From positions 1-34,349 of IMG/VR virus record IMGVR_UViG_3300008110_001617: 34,349 bases of DNA; one strand, written 5' to 3'. This DNA is from a virus. This document shows, piece after piece, positions 7,289-14,606 of the stretch. Position numbers and translations under genes: made by a program. The notes beneath the pieces are model-generated. The model saw only the letters and a program-made list of their open reading frames with translations, ran no database searches and was not told where the DNA came from. Position 1 is the first letter of the stretch, and the number at the start of each line of letters is the position of its first letter.

Positions 7289-9191
7289 TGTTTGCAATTA
7301 GCTTTATCTCGCAAGCATCTGTTGTGCAATAAGCCTCACCAATAGCATCTGCAGCAAGACCAGCATAGACGCCTGAAAAGTCGATTGGGAATAATTTCAT
7401 TGTATATTCCTCATACTCTTCTTTGGTGATTTGTGTGTATGGCATCTGAGGATATGTAAAGTTTCCTGAAGGTAGGAAAGATACAGTCTTAAGCTGGCCA
7501 TCATACATATGTAGAACTGTTCCTACATGCTCGCCTTCTTTTTCAGGATCAAACGAGATGGTTACAGAAACAGAGTTATCTGACCAGTAGCGTTGCGCTG
7601 TGGCTGCAAGAGACATCTTTTCAAAGATGGTTACATCTTTTTCTGCACGCTCTGCCATTGATTCAATTGGGAAGAAAACTACAGAAGTTGTATCTGGAGA
7701 TTCTGATGCTGGTTCAACTCTATAGTTTGCCATCTGGAAAAGTGGAAGCATTGGATCTGAGTTAGCAAAACGAATTGCACGATTGAAGTGCTTTCCACCT
7801 GGAGTCCAGTGAACTCCTGGAGACTCTCCAGCTAAGATTGAGACTGTACCTGATGGCTTAACGGTTGTGGTCTTGATTGACTCACGGATACCTAGCCATT
7901 CTGAGTAAGTGACGTCATAACTCTTAACTACAGAGTACCCTTCATCCATCCAATCCTTGAGGACTGGTAATCCAATTCGATCTGCAAAGTTAGCAACTCC
8001 AGATATTGACGTGCCAATTCTGCGATTTCTTTGCATGATCGCGTTGGTCTCTTCCCAGTGTGTTGGTAGAAGAGTGACAGTCTTAGCGTAGAGATAAGCA
8101 AACTTAAGTGTGCGCTTGAAGCGACCATACTTGCGTGATAGATCAAGCCATACAACACCTGGTTCACCATTAAGTGCAATGCCTTCAACGATTCCTGAAA
8201 GATCTTGTCCAACCTCTGCTGCAACAGAGTTGTTAGACATCCAACCCCAACCAGGTGCTGCTGGATCATAAGAATTTCTTTCTGGAAAAACTTCAGGATT
8301 CTTAAGATTTAAAAATGTTTCGTCATCTAATCTTCCGATAAGGAGTTCAGCAGAGCGACGCACATTGCCAGAAACAACGCACACGCCAATGAGATTACCA
8401 ATATCGGCAATGTCAGTACGAGTGACTTTTTCATTTTCACGTCCTGTAAATAGTTTTCTAATGTAGTTATGAAGTTTAATAAGTGGGTCTGGACCTGCTG
8501 CAGTTCCACCAAAGATTTTAATTGGTGCACCAGCTGGGCGAACAAGTGAGTAATCAAATTCAAATGTTGGCTGATCTGGTTTTAGATATGAATTAATAAG
8601 TTGTGCAGTTGTATCTACCCAACCTTCACGAGAGTCTTCAACTACTACAGTTGTAACTTCATCTTTTGGTTTATAGATAATAAAATCTTTATCTGCACCA
8701 AGATCATCAAAACCAACTCCGACACCAAGCATTGATGCTTCCATAAGAAATGCGAATGGTTTTGCTGGATCTGCTTTTGTCATTTCACGAGTCGAAACGA
8801 AAGCACAGTTTTGTAGAGCTGCAGAATTCTTTTGCTCGTTAACAAGTGGGGTTCCCATAACCCAAAGTCCGCGTCCTGGTGGAGTCCACTTCAAATTAAA
8901 TAAACGGTCAAATGCTTCTTTAGCTGATGCTGCTGCACGAGTATCTGACCAAGGAAGGCGATTTGCTTTGCAGTGATCTTTTTGAATTGAGTACATGCCA
9001 TTGATAACGCGCTCGCAAACTTCTATCCAAGTCTCTTTAGTTCCATCTTCTTTTTTACGAGAATATGTGCGAAGAAAAGTAATCTCTCCTACAGAGTTAC
9101 CACCTGCATCCCTATAACCAAAAGGTGCTTGTTTTCCCTTATAAGAGGAGACAAAATCTTCAGAGAGCTTAAACGAAAATGCAACAGACAT
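7281..9191 (-). CDS. nrdJ: Class II ribonucleotide reductase (NrdJ/RTPR type), active-site segment absent
   Basis: The 636-residue protein aligns along its length with the monomeric adenosylcobalamin-dependent ribonucleoside-triphosphate reductase: PPGRGLWVMG near 104-113, LQNCAF with Cys129 (counterpart of Cys119 in the Lactobacillus enzyme), GEPGVVWLDLSRKYGRF, NRRIGTSISG, KTTTVKPSGTVSILAG and the C-terminal redox pair Cys622/Cys627 (CTTDAC). However, after GRF at residue 358 the frame jumps straight to KRTLKFAYLYAKTVT. The family segment NPCGE...C, with the thiyl-radical cysteine, the active-site glutamate and the second cysteine of the reducible pair, is missing (about 50 residues). The frame is otherwise clean. 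I start at the ATG at 9191 behind GAGGAG; a TTG five codons upstream overlaps that site. The enzyme as encoded should be inactive unless the deletion is an assembly error. Confidence 0.92.
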   Translation of the reverse strand: MSVAFSFKLSEDFVSSYKGKQAPFGYRDAGGNSVGEITFLRTYSRKKEDGTKETWIEVCERVINGMYSIQKDHCKANRLPWSDTRAAASAKEAFDRLFNLKWTPPGRGLWVMGTPLVNEQKNSAALQNCAFVSTREMTKADPAKPFAFLMEASMLGVGVGFDDLGADKDFIIYKPKDEVTTVVVEDSREGWVDTTAQLINSYLKPDQPTFEFDYSLVRPAGAPIKIFGGTAAGPDPLIKLHNYIRKLFTGRENEKVTRTDIADIGNLIGVCVVSGNVRRSAELLIGRLDDETFLNLKNPEVFPERNSYDPAAPGWGWMSNNSVAAEVGQDLSGIVEGIALNGEPGVVWLDLSRKYGRFKRTLKFAYLYAKTVTLLPTHWEETNAIMQRNRRIGTSISGVANFADRIGLPVLKDWMDEGYSVVKSYDVTYSEWLGIRESIKTTTVKPSGTVSILAGESPGVHWTPGGKHFNRAIRFANSDPMLPLFQMANYRVEPASESPDTTSVVFFPIESMAERAEKDVTIFEKMSLAATAQRYWSDNSVSVTISFDPEKEGEHVGTVLHMYDGQLKTVSFLPSGNFTYPQMPYTQITKEEYEEYTMKLFPIDFSGVYAGLAADAIGEAYCTTDACEIKLIANNV

Positions 9192-9260
9192 AGGGATACT
9201 CCTCAAAAGTAATAAGCGATTAATGTACTAGGGATACCCTAGAAGATAATTCTACTAGAG

Positions 9261-9488
9261 TTAGAACAACACGCTTTCGACGTCTTGCTCTGATTCCTTC
9301 GGTTCTGACCTTAACACCTGTGCCTGTGCACATTCAAGTCCTGCAATAAAGTGATCTGAAATTCCCTGAAGCTTAGAAGTCTCAACTATAGCTTTAATGT
9401 CATCATAAATCTTATTTCGTACTTCGTATTCAATTTGTGAACGGTGAGTATCATAATTGCTCCAACGAACTGCAACATCGTCATGCAT
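9261..9488 (-). CDS. Small hypothetical protein (75 aa)
   Basis: A 75-residue, mostly helical-looking acidic protein beginning MHDDVAVRWSNYDTHRSQ, with one cysteine and no recognisable motif. It sits between the NrdJ gene (70 bases downstream) and the 88-residue gene (9 bases upstream) on the same strand, preceded by AGGAGAAAC. I do not recognise the family. Confidence 0.65.
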   Translation of the reverse strand: MHDDVAVRWSNYDTHRSQIEYEVRNKIYDDIKAIVETSKLQGISDHFIAGLECAQAQVLRSEPKESEQDVESVLF

Positions 9489-9497
9489 ATGTTTCTC

Positions 9498-9764
9498 CTA
9501 TATTAGATCTGTAGTTACATCAAGCCCATCGTCGACTGGGAAAAGTTTTTTCTTAACTTTCTTTTTTACTTTTTCTAGTTCTATATCTTCCTTCTTGGAT
9601 CTACATGTATGAGTAAATACATGTGGATTACAAGTATGAATAATGATTAAGATATCGTCTTGGTCGCACTCGCCACAGCAAATTTTTTGAACTTGATATC
9701 CTTGAAGAATTAAATCCTTAGCTGTCTCTGCAAGAAGCTCAGCGTTGGATTTTTTATCAAACAT
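9498..9764 (-). CDS. Cysteine-containing hypothetical protein (88 aa)
   Basis: The middle of this 88-residue protein reads ICCGECDQDD and HTCNPHVFTHTC, giving five cysteines and several histidines that could form a metal site, followed by a highly basic KKVKKKVKKK segment near residue 66. The combination suggests a small nucleic-acid- or protein-binding module, but I cannot name it. The start codon overlaps the end of the 42-residue zinc-ribbon gene upstream. Confidence 0.65.
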   Translation of the reverse strand: MFDKKSNAELLAETAKDLILQGYQVQKICCGECDQDDILIIIHTCNPHVFTHTCRSKKEDIELEKVKKKVKKKLFPVDDGLDVTTDLI

Positions 9765-9885
9765 GCTGTCCGGGACATCCTTGGATTGGGCAACGAGGTT
9801 TTGCGTTATTACCTTGAGTCTCTACTCTACGCTGTCCACAAAACGGGCAGTCATCTTGCTGATCTAGCGGTAGCTTGTCAGTCAT
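9757..9885 (-). CDS. 42-residue zinc-ribbon microprotein
   Basis: A short minus-strand gene easily missed by length cut-offs. The ATG at 9885 follows a perfect AGGAGG site five bases upstream, and the gene overlaps the stop of the 70-residue gene before it and the start of the 88-residue gene after it. The product contains DDCPFCGQRRVETQ and PRCPIQGCPGQ, that is two CPxC-type pairs spaced like a zinc ribbon. The ribosome binding site, the overlaps at both ends and the cysteine spacing together make it credible. The function is unknown. Confidence 0.7.
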   Translation of the reverse strand: MTDKLPLDQQDDCPFCGQRRVETQGNNAKPRCPIQGCPGQHV

Positions 9886-10090
9886 CCCAGCCTCCTAATG
9901 AATTCTCTCCAGTTATAAGCATTCCTTTTGGGAAAGAGGATGCCCATGATGCTAAGCACTCTGTTGAATGAAAATATCTTACTTTATCGATTGCTTTTGG
10001 CCAATGGACAGTTAAAGCTTTTGAAGGGTGAAGAGTTTCGTGACTAGGGCAGTTATCCCAAGAACAAGTGACTTCAACCAGTGTCGACAT
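9878..10090 (-). CDS. Small Cys/His protein (70 aa), first gene of the operon
   Basis: The protein begins MSTLVEVTCSWDNCPSHETL and later has RYFHSTECLASWAS, a layout (CxxxxC, then HxxxC) that could bind zinc and that I have seen in small actinophage proteins without a name. It is the first gene of the minus-strand unit that runs to the terminator at 6408. Upstream, TAAGAT ends 6 bases before the ATG, so the transcript may be leaderless, although no clear -35 box accompanies it. The divergent glycosyltransferase gene starts only 32 bases away. Confidence 0.7.
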   Translation of the reverse strand: MSTLVEVTCSWDNCPSHETLHPSKALTVHWPKAIDKVRYFHSTECLASWASSFPKGMLITGENSLGGWDD

Positions 10091-10122
10091 GTTCTAATCT
10101 TATGCTGGATGTGTATGCTTGA

Positions 10123-10785
10123 GTGGTGACGACACCTCATTACGATGTAGCAATAGCGACTCCAGGACACTCTGTAAAGGCTGAATATGTCAGGAGTTTA
10201 GTCAAGACATGCGCCAAGTTGGATGAGTGGGGTATGTCCTATACATGGTTAAACAAGTATTCAAGTTTCGTGCCAAGTGCTCGAGAACTAACTGCGACAG
10301 ACACCTACAGCCATAACTGGGCAACTAAAGTTATTGGTTCTGGAGCCTTCAGCTTAGGAAAAATCTTCTGGATAGATTCTGATATCGAGTGGGAGGTTGG
10401 AGATTTTATGAAGCTGCTGACCTCATCTGAAAGTATTATTTCCGGGCTATATCAAACCTCGCCTGATGGAACGGTTGCTGTAAATCGTTTGGATGAGAAA
10501 GGTCGCCCTATGAAGGTCAATAGGGCTGAGTTCATGCTAGATGATGAGCCTGTCGAAGTAGGTGGGGTTGGGTTTGGATTTGTGGCTATGAAGCCAGAAG
10601 TTTTTGAGACAATTCCTAGACCTTGGTTCCTGATAGATAGGGTCAAATGGGACGAAGTGGACTTTGAGTGCAATGTGGGTGAGGACTATTCGTTCTGCAA
10701 CCATGCTAGGGCTGCTGGGTTTAAGATTATGGTAGATCCTTTGGTGAGAGTAAAACACCACAAGGAAACTGTCTACCTTCCTTGA
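10123..10785 (+). CDS. GT-A type glycosyltransferase
   Basis: The 220-residue product looks like a family-2-like glycosyltransferase: a first strand VAIATPGHSVKAEYVRSL, a segment with SARELTATDTY and the metal-binding DSD in KIFWIDSDIEW near 83-93, then GGVGFGFVAMKPEVF near 147-161 and a GEDYSFCNHARAAGF acceptor-side motif near 187-201. Several phages carry such proteins to glycosylate virion proteins or modified DNA. The start is GTG at 10123; a second GTG one codon later lies 6 bases after a TATGCT box and might be the leaderless start. No clear terminator follows. Confidence 0.8.
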   Translation: MVTTPHYDVAIATPGHSVKAEYVRSLVKTCAKLDEWGMSYTWLNKYSSFVPSARELTATDTYSHNWATKVIGSGAFSLGKIFWIDSDIEWEVGDFMKLLTSSESIISGLYQTSPDGTVAVNRLDEKGRPMKVNRAEFMLDDEPVEVGGVGFGFVAMKPEVFETIPRPWFLIDRVKWDEVDFECNVGEDYSFCNHARAAGFKIMVDPLVRVKHHKETVYLP

Positions 10786-10867
10786 CATTTGATTATTTAT
10801 TATCTAAAATTATTGATTATGGCATATTAGTGCCTATTCTGAATTTTTTCGTTTTTAGGGGGTAAAA

Positions 10868-10990
10868 ATGGGGTCCAAGAAAAAAGTGCAGGAAAGTGGG
10901 GAATCCAACATGCGGTCAGAAAAAATTAAAATAATGCTTGGTAATGTGTTACCGCATAATTATAAAACTATATACTATGTATTGTATTAG
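10868..10990 (+). CDS. Possible 40-residue protein behind a GGGGTAAAAA element
   Basis: An ATG directly follows TAGGGGGTAAAA, the same arrangement seen before the genes at 27333 and 31066. The 40-codon frame begins MGSKKKVQESGESNMRSE and ends in a tyrosine-rich stretch. It has no recognisable family, and the sequence becomes very AT-rich toward the end, so it may be a chance frame. Confidence 0.3.
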   Translation: MGSKKKVQESGESNMRSEKIKIMLGNVLPHNYKTIYYVLY

Positions 10991-11109
10991 TATCTATATT
11001 TTCATATCGCGTGTGTGCGTGCGCTACGGACCTGTCAAAAACTATAGTCACTAATATGAACTATAGTCTATAATCTATAATCTAAGAGAAAATGAGCGTA
11101 AACTATCTC

Positions 11110-11138
11110 TTGACTATTGACTATAGAGGGTATAGATT
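11110..11138 (+). promoter_or_regulatory. Candidate promoter for the gene cluster 11159-12758
   Basis: TTGACT at 11110-11115 is followed after 17 bases by TAGATT (11133-11138), or after 15 bases by TATAGA (11131-11136). The start codon with its AAGGAG site lies about 20 bases further. The TTGACTAT word is directly repeated here, so the exact -35 box is uncertain. Confidence 0.5.
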
Positions 11139-11158
11139 ATTTACAAAGAAGGAGCGAC

Positions 11159-11338
11159 ATGAGTGACAAAAGATTGGCTGAGATATCTAAAGAGTTAGAC
11201 AGCATTGAGTTTCGAATGAAAAAACTTAGTGACGATGTCAAAGCTCTGAAAGTTCTGGCTGAGAAAGAATCTAAACAGATGAAAGAAATTCTTTCTATCT
11301 TGTATTTTCTAAAGGAGTTGGAAGATGCAGGAAAGTAG
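11159..11338 (+). CDS. Coiled-coil microprotein (59 aa)
   Basis: The protein is almost entirely a predicted coiled coil: heptad-like spacing of Leu/Ile/Met with alternating Lys and Glu from residue 5 to 56. The ATG at 11159 lies behind AAGGAGCGAC. It is the first of six overlapping small genes. No family is recognisable, because coiled coils match many proteins by chance. Confidence 0.7.
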   Translation: MSDKRLAEISKELDSIEFRMKKLSDDVKALKVLAEKESKQMKEILSILYFLKELEDAGK

Positions 11339-11588
11339 ACCAAGTCTTAAGTTAGTTACTGAGATGAGTAATGAAGAAGTCCAAGATGCAGTTGAGCTTG
11401 ATTTGATTGAGACGGCTGCTCTTGGATTATTAAAACGGTGGTTTCCTACAAAGGTTCCTACTGATATCGAGAAGTGGTCTGAGATAGCGTATGAAGATGC
11501 TGTAGCTGCTTTGACTGCTTTGAAAGAAGCAGGTTATCAACTAAAGATCGAAAGGACAGAAGAGACAAATGACACTGACAGTATTTGA
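11325..11588 (+). CDS. Small hypothetical protein (87 aa)
   Basis: An acidic, helical-looking 87-residue protein with a central segment KRWFPTKVPTDIEKWSEIAYEDAV. It starts 14 bases before the end of the coiled-coil gene behind AAGGAG, and overlaps the next gene by 20 bases, so expression is coupled. The start codon region also contains the word TGCAGGAAAGTAG, a near-copy of the operator-like word found in promoter spacers further right. Function is unknown. Confidence 0.7.
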   Translation: MQESRPSLKLVTEMSNEEVQDAVELDLIETAALGLLKRWFPTKVPTDIEKWSEIAYEDAVAALTALKEAGYQLKIERTEETNDTDSI

Positions 11589-11790
11589 CCTAGCCTTGAT
11601 TGGTGCCACAACTGGGCTGACTAGTTTCGTTGCTTTCGTAGTAGCAATGATTTATATGAAGATTCGTGAGACAAAGCGAAAGATGATTGTCATGCAAGAG
11701 ATGTTGAGTCAGATGCATGACCAAGCACAGACTCAGCAACAGTTCGAAGAGATAGTTGATCGCTTCAGAAAGAGCCAAGGTGACGAGTAA
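11569..11790 (+). CDS. Single-span membrane protein with coiled-coil tail (73 aa)
   Basis: Residues 5-29 (VFDLALIGATTGLTSFVAFVV and following) form a membrane helix, followed by a basic stop-transfer segment (KIRETKRK) and a Gln/Glu-rich coiled coil from about 40. This layout is common in phage small membrane proteins, including holin partners and superinfection-exclusion proteins, but nothing here decides between them. The stop overlaps the next start (TAATG). Confidence 0.7.
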   Translation: MTLTVFDLALIGATTGLTSFVAFVVAMIYMKIRETKRKMIVMQEMLSQMHDQAQTQQQFEEIVDRFRKSQGDE

Positions 11791-12314
11791 TGAGTAACCC
11801 AGCTTTAGATGCCTTAGCTGCTATGGGAGTCGATGTTCAAAAGATCGATATCTTAGATAACAGTAAAAGCAATAATAGAAGTGTTGATAGGAGAATCTGT
11901 ATCTGTGGGCACTCAGTCGACAGACACAAAGATCCAAATACTCCATACCCATACACACCAATTCTTAAAACAAGTAATCCAGATGGTGCCTTTATCTGCC
12001 AACCAAATGCTATGACCTGTAACTGTAAAAAAGTCATACCAGTGCTATTGGTCTCTAACCCAAAGTATTTCTTGAAAAAGACAGAAGGTCATGGCGAACT
12101 TCATGCTTTGACTAGAGGTATTAGAGGTTTAGCTAAAGTTGAAGGTCATACAATGGAATGGCTTATTGACCCTCAATGCAGACTTTGTGGTTCCTCTGGC
12201 GCTGGGGAAAGAATCGTTCCAGCTTCTTTTACAGTCAGCGGTGAACTTAAAAGATCACAAGGCTCAGATGGCTACGATGCTTTCATTTGTGAAAAGTGTA
12301 GGGCAGCCCATTGA
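11790..12314 (+). CDS. Cys-rich putative zinc-binding protein (174 aa)
   Basis: Two cysteine clusters are visible: CICGHSVDRH (about 37-46) followed by FICQPNAMTCNC (about 68-79), and CRLCGSSGAGERIVPASF (about 130-147) followed by FICEKCRAAH at the C-terminus. The second pair reads like an HNH- or recombination-type zinc site (CxxCG...CxxC), but no HNH catalytic pattern is obvious. I do not recognise a named family. The gene shares its stop/start with both neighbours in the coupled cluster 11159-12758. Confidence 0.75.
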   Translation: MSNPALDALAAMGVDVQKIDILDNSKSNNRSVDRRICICGHSVDRHKDPNTPYPYTPILKTSNPDGAFICQPNAMTCNCKKVIPVLLVSNPKYFLKKTEGHGELHALTRGIRGLAKVEGHTMEWLIDPQCRLCGSSGAGERIVPASFTVSGELKRSQGSDGYDAFICEKCRAAH

Positions 12315-12637
12315 GCGAACTAGATAAGAACTTCCAAGAAACAATTTTCAATATCTTGGCAACCTTACTTGCCCAAAAAAAGTTCGACACTGATACCCAG
12401 TTAGATATTTACTTAGCTGTGAAAAAAGCTGCTTTAGAAATGCAGGAAGCTAATGCAGAAAAGATCAGGTCAAGAATATCTGAATGGGACTCGATGTATG
12501 GACAAGCAGATACAAGTCTCTACACTCTAGGACTTCGTCATGCTCTAGATATAATAACTAATGAAGTCGCTACTGATTTCAATGGCTATGACGGGGAGAA
12601 GTTCCAGAAAGAAGAGACGGATGGATTTTCGATTTAA
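12311..12637 (+). CDS. Hypothetical helical protein (108 aa), TTG start
   Basis: The gene begins with a TTG that overlaps the upstream TGA stop (TTGA). The product is acidic and helical, MSELDKNFQETIFNILATLL at the N-terminus and LYTLGLRHALDIITNEVA in the second half. No motif is recognisable. The close overlap with the previous gene and the absence of an ATG nearby make the TTG start the best choice. Confidence 0.65.
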   Translation: MSELDKNFQETIFNILATLLAQKKFDTDTQLDIYLAVKKAALEMQEANAEKIRSRISEWDSMYGQADTSLYTLGLRHALDIITNEVATDFNGYDGEKFQKEETDGFSI

Positions 12638-12758
12638 GAAAACTGCAGAGGAGCTTAGACGACTTTTGGAATTACGAAGGTCGTCTGCTTCTCGTCCTGT
12701 GGAATCCAAAAAGACTTACAAGAGAAAACAAAAACACCCTAAGAAAAATCAAGACTAG
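12621..12758 (+). CDS. Highly basic microprotein (45 aa)
   Basis: From the ATG at 12621, behind AAGAGACGG and overlapping the previous gene by 17 bases, the frame encodes 45 residues of which about half are Lys or Arg, including a KKTAEELRRLLELRRSS helix and a C-terminal KRKQKHPKK tail. It could bind nucleic acid. Starts further upstream in this frame would overlap the previous gene more and lack a ribosome binding site. Confidence 0.5.
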   Translation: MDFRFKKTAEELRRLLELRRSSASRPVESKKTYKRKQKHPKKNQD

Positions 12759-12995
12759 TCAAACTCAGAAGCACTTTTTTGTACATACTTTTAACCTCTT
12801 TCGTACAATAATCTCTATAATTAGAAACCCCTAAAAACCCTTTATTTCACGCTCATTTTCATAATTTTGTTTATGAAAGGGCTAAACCGTCATGTTGTCA
12901 AACAACTCATCAAAAAAATTTTTTACCCCCTAACAGTCATGGAATCATATGTGATGCGGGGTCTCAGTTTTTACCCCCCGCAGAAACGAGTACTC
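12759..12995. other. Intergenic region with two reversed GGGGTAAAAA elements
   Basis: This 237-base gap contains two copies of TTTTTACCCC (12920 and 12968), a CACGCTCATTTT word at about 12849, and CGTACAATAATC followed by TATAATTAG near 12815-12823, a possible -10 without a clear -35. An open frame running from 12867 into the next gene looks like non-coding read-through. Confidence 0.4.
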
Positions 12996-13265
12996 GTGAA
13001 TAAAGCAGCACTGGAGTCCTACCTCCGCAACTTGGCAGGTCAAGTAATCGCGGCAGTAATGGTCGTCATGCAAGCAAAGGGCCTCGCCTCTCCATTGGAG
13101 TTTGGTCAAGGAGAATGGCTATTGGTAGCCAACGCTCTCTGGGGTTCTGTTATCCCAACAGCTCTTCGTTGGGTAAATAAGAAAGACCCAGCTTTCGGCA
13201 GAATTGCTGAAGTTGCAGCAGCAGAGGCTGGTAAGAAACTAGCCGCTAAGGCAAAGAAGAAATAA
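12996..13265 (+). CDS. Small two-span membrane protein, holin-like
   Basis: From the GTG at 12996 the product has 89 residues: a first hydrophobic stretch LRNLAGQVIAAVMVVMQA (about 9-26), a second EWLLVANALWGSVIPTAL (about 39-56), and a basic Lys/Ala-rich C-terminus ending AAKAKKK. Two short membrane helices plus a positively charged tail is the holin plan, and I recall similar actinophage proteins (NKAALESYLRNL start, NKKDPAFGR in the middle) annotated that way. However, the lysin is almost 19 kb away, so the role is uncertain. The frame is open upstream to 12867 but that stretch has two GGGGTAAAAA elements and is probably not coding. Confidence 0.6.
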   Translation: MNKAALESYLRNLAGQVIAAVMVVMQAKGLASPLEFGQGEWLLVANALWGSVIPTALRWVNKKDPAFGRIAEVAAAEAGKKLAAKAKKK

Positions 13266-13275
13266 TAACTTAATA

Positions 13276-13313
13276 GGAACCCTAGGGGGGTAAAAATCTC
13301 CCTAGGGGTTTCC
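13276..13313 (+). terminator. Imperfect hairpin with GGGGTAAAAA in its loop
   Basis: GGAACCCTAGGG (13276-13287) can pair with CCCTAGGGGTTTCC (13300-13313), leaving the GGGTAAAAATCT element as loop. It lies right after the holin-like gene and before the gene at 13330. No T-run follows, so termination is uncertain. Confidence 0.4.
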
Positions 13314-13329
13314 AAATACGGGAGACTCA

Positions 13330-13485
13330 ATGGACGCACAACAAAAAATTACAGCCGCTTATACAGCATTAGAAGAAGCAGAACCAGGCACAGACCAATA
13401 CGAATCTGCTCTCGCAGATTTGGAAGCTGGCTTATGGCTTTTGAAAAAAGAAGCAGCCGATAGAAAAGGGATACCTTTTGAGTGA
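13330..13485 (+). CDS. Small helical protein (51 aa)
   Basis: The ATG at 13330 follows GGGAGACTCA. The product is an acidic helical protein beginning MDAQQKITAAYTALEEAEPG, with LADLEAGLWLLKKEAADRK in the second half. Its TGA stop overlaps the TTG start of the next gene, so translation is probably coupled. No family is recognised. Confidence 0.6.
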   Translation: MDAQQKITAAYTALEEAEPGTDQYESALADLEAGLWLLKKEAADRKGIPFE

Positions 13486-14401
13486 GGTAGAAGTTTTTGA
13501 CGAAGACGGGCCTAGCCCGGAAAAAACATTTCCACTTGTTGATACCCCATATGACAAGAGACCTAATCTTGAAGAACTTGGTATTATAGAGGTGGAGAGA
13601 GGTGTCTGTGAGGACACAGTAGAAAATCGGCGAGCGCTTCGCCATGCAATGCTTAAATGGGATTATGTGTTCGACTCTTCTGGGAATGCAACGGGTCATA
13701 TCGCAGCAAGGTCAATCGAGCAACAACGGGATAGAGCTCTCCTCAGCATCCAACTAAAGAAACAGCTTTTGTTAGATCCTGGAAATATAAACTCAGATTT
13801 CTTAACAGGTCTCGATTTGTTACTTGACGATGAGGCATCTAAGACAGTTCCGGGTTGGGTGCTTGGTGCTACAAGGGCTTGGCAAAAAGAGCAGGAAAGT
13901 GGCCCCGTTTCTTCCCGCCGCCAACCAGCAGGGCTACCCGGTCGATGCACAATGATTAAGACTGACGGCCTCCGTTGTATGTTGTGGCATAGCGGACGGT
14001 TAAAGGACGCAGGTCTTTGCAACATTCATCTCGGCTCCACTCGCAGAACTACAAGTTCAGTTGAACGGGCCCGGGAAAAGGTAAGTCAGATTTCCATCTA
14101 TGCAGTCGATGTCCTTGAGGAACTAATGGACACCGCCCAATCTGAACCAGTCAAACTCAAAGCGGCGACAGAGATTCTTGACCGTGCTGGTGTTCGTGGC
14201 GGTATCGAACTTGGCGTTGAGGTAAATGTTAATGAACGGCCAGCGGGCGAGATTCTTAAAGAGCGGTTGGCAAGACTGAAGGCTGCAGCAGTTGAGCAAG
14301 TTATTATTTCCACAGACAACGGCGTGGAAACGCAAGAGGTTTATGAAGTTACAGATGTGACCCCTAGAGAAGACGGATCGGATCCAGATGCCCGGAACTA
14401 A
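13478..14401 (+). CDS. Terminase small-subunit-like phage protein (307 aa)
   Basis: The C-terminal half contains ISIYAVDVLEELMDTAQ, EPVKLKAATEILDRAGVRGG and an acidic/basic tail, a pattern I associate with phage terminase small subunits and related DNA-packaging proteins (a helix, then KLKAATEILDRAG). Residues about 152-190 hold a possible zinc site: GRCTMIKTDGLRCMLWHSGR then LCNIHLG, resembling Cys/His motifs of small phage DNA-binding proteins. The start is a TTG at 13478 with AAAGGG upstream. The large terminase is not in the window, so a packaging role is only inference; the adjacent repeat-rich region could then be a packaging site. Confidence 0.55.
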   Translation: MSEVEVFDEDGPSPEKTFPLVDTPYDKRPNLEELGIIEVERGVCEDTVENRRALRHAMLKWDYVFDSSGNATGHIAARSIEQQRDRALLSIQLKKQLLLDPGNINSDFLTGLDLLLDDEASKTVPGWVLGATRAWQKEQESGPVSSRRQPAGLPGRCTMIKTDGLRCMLWHSGRLKDAGLCNIHLGSTRRTTSSVERAREKVSQISIYAVDVLEELMDTAQSEPVKLKAATEILDRAGVRGGIELGVEVNVNERPAGEILKERLARLKAAAVEQVIISTDNGVETQEVYEVTDVTPREDGSDPDARN

Positions 14402-14606
14402 CAATATCGAACAGCTAGATGAGCTAGCGGCCCGCCTTCAGGAGGATATCCTTTTAGCGAAGTCCCGTGAAGAACACATTCGCTTAACGGCTCGTGCAAA
14501 TGAAGCCCGGAAAATAGTAGATGATATGAAGATCGATGCTGGGATCCCCCTCTACGATTTCGAGTCTGCTACTTTTACGAGCGGCGAGCCGGGCGGCGAG
14601 GGATAG
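14388..14606 (+). CDS. Small coiled-coil protein (72 aa) whose N-terminus is made by a GGAA-box repeat
   Basis: The protein (MPGTNNIEQLDELAARLQED and onward) is a helical, charged protein with likely coiled coil from 8 to 50 and a Gly-rich end (SGEPGGEG). Its first codons ATGCCCGGAACTAACAAT are a copy of the dispersed GGAA-box repeat, and its last codons lie in the 16-bp direct repeat that recurs at 15396. It overlaps the previous gene by 14 bases. No function is recognisable. Confidence 0.55.
   Translation: MPGTNNIEQLDELAARLQEDILLAKSREEHIRLTARANEARKIVDDMKIDAGIPLYDFESATFTSGEPGGEG

Larger units (their letters stand above)
10786..11158. other. AT-rich intergenic region with repeats of ACTATAG
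   Basis: This 373-base gap holds a GGGGTAAAAA element at 10859, possibly a 40-codon gene (10868-10990), and a 3' half packed with repeated words: CTATAGTC occurs at about 11041 and 11062, TATAATCTA is repeated in tandem at about 11070, and TTGACTAT at about 11110 and 11116. A TGAGCGT word occurs at 11092. The repeats lead directly into a promoter for the gene at 11159, so they may be binding sites for its regulator. I see no terminator after the glycosyltransferase gene. Confidence 0.5.

Noticed and set aside
7928-8563. Two minus-strand frames inside nrdJ as a replacement for the missing segment
   Set aside because: They are shadows in another frame and do not encode NPCxE or any similar motif.
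12867-12995. N-terminal extension of the holin-like gene
   Set aside because: The added sequence crosses two GGGGTAAAAA elements, and the GTG at 12996 matches the family start I recall.
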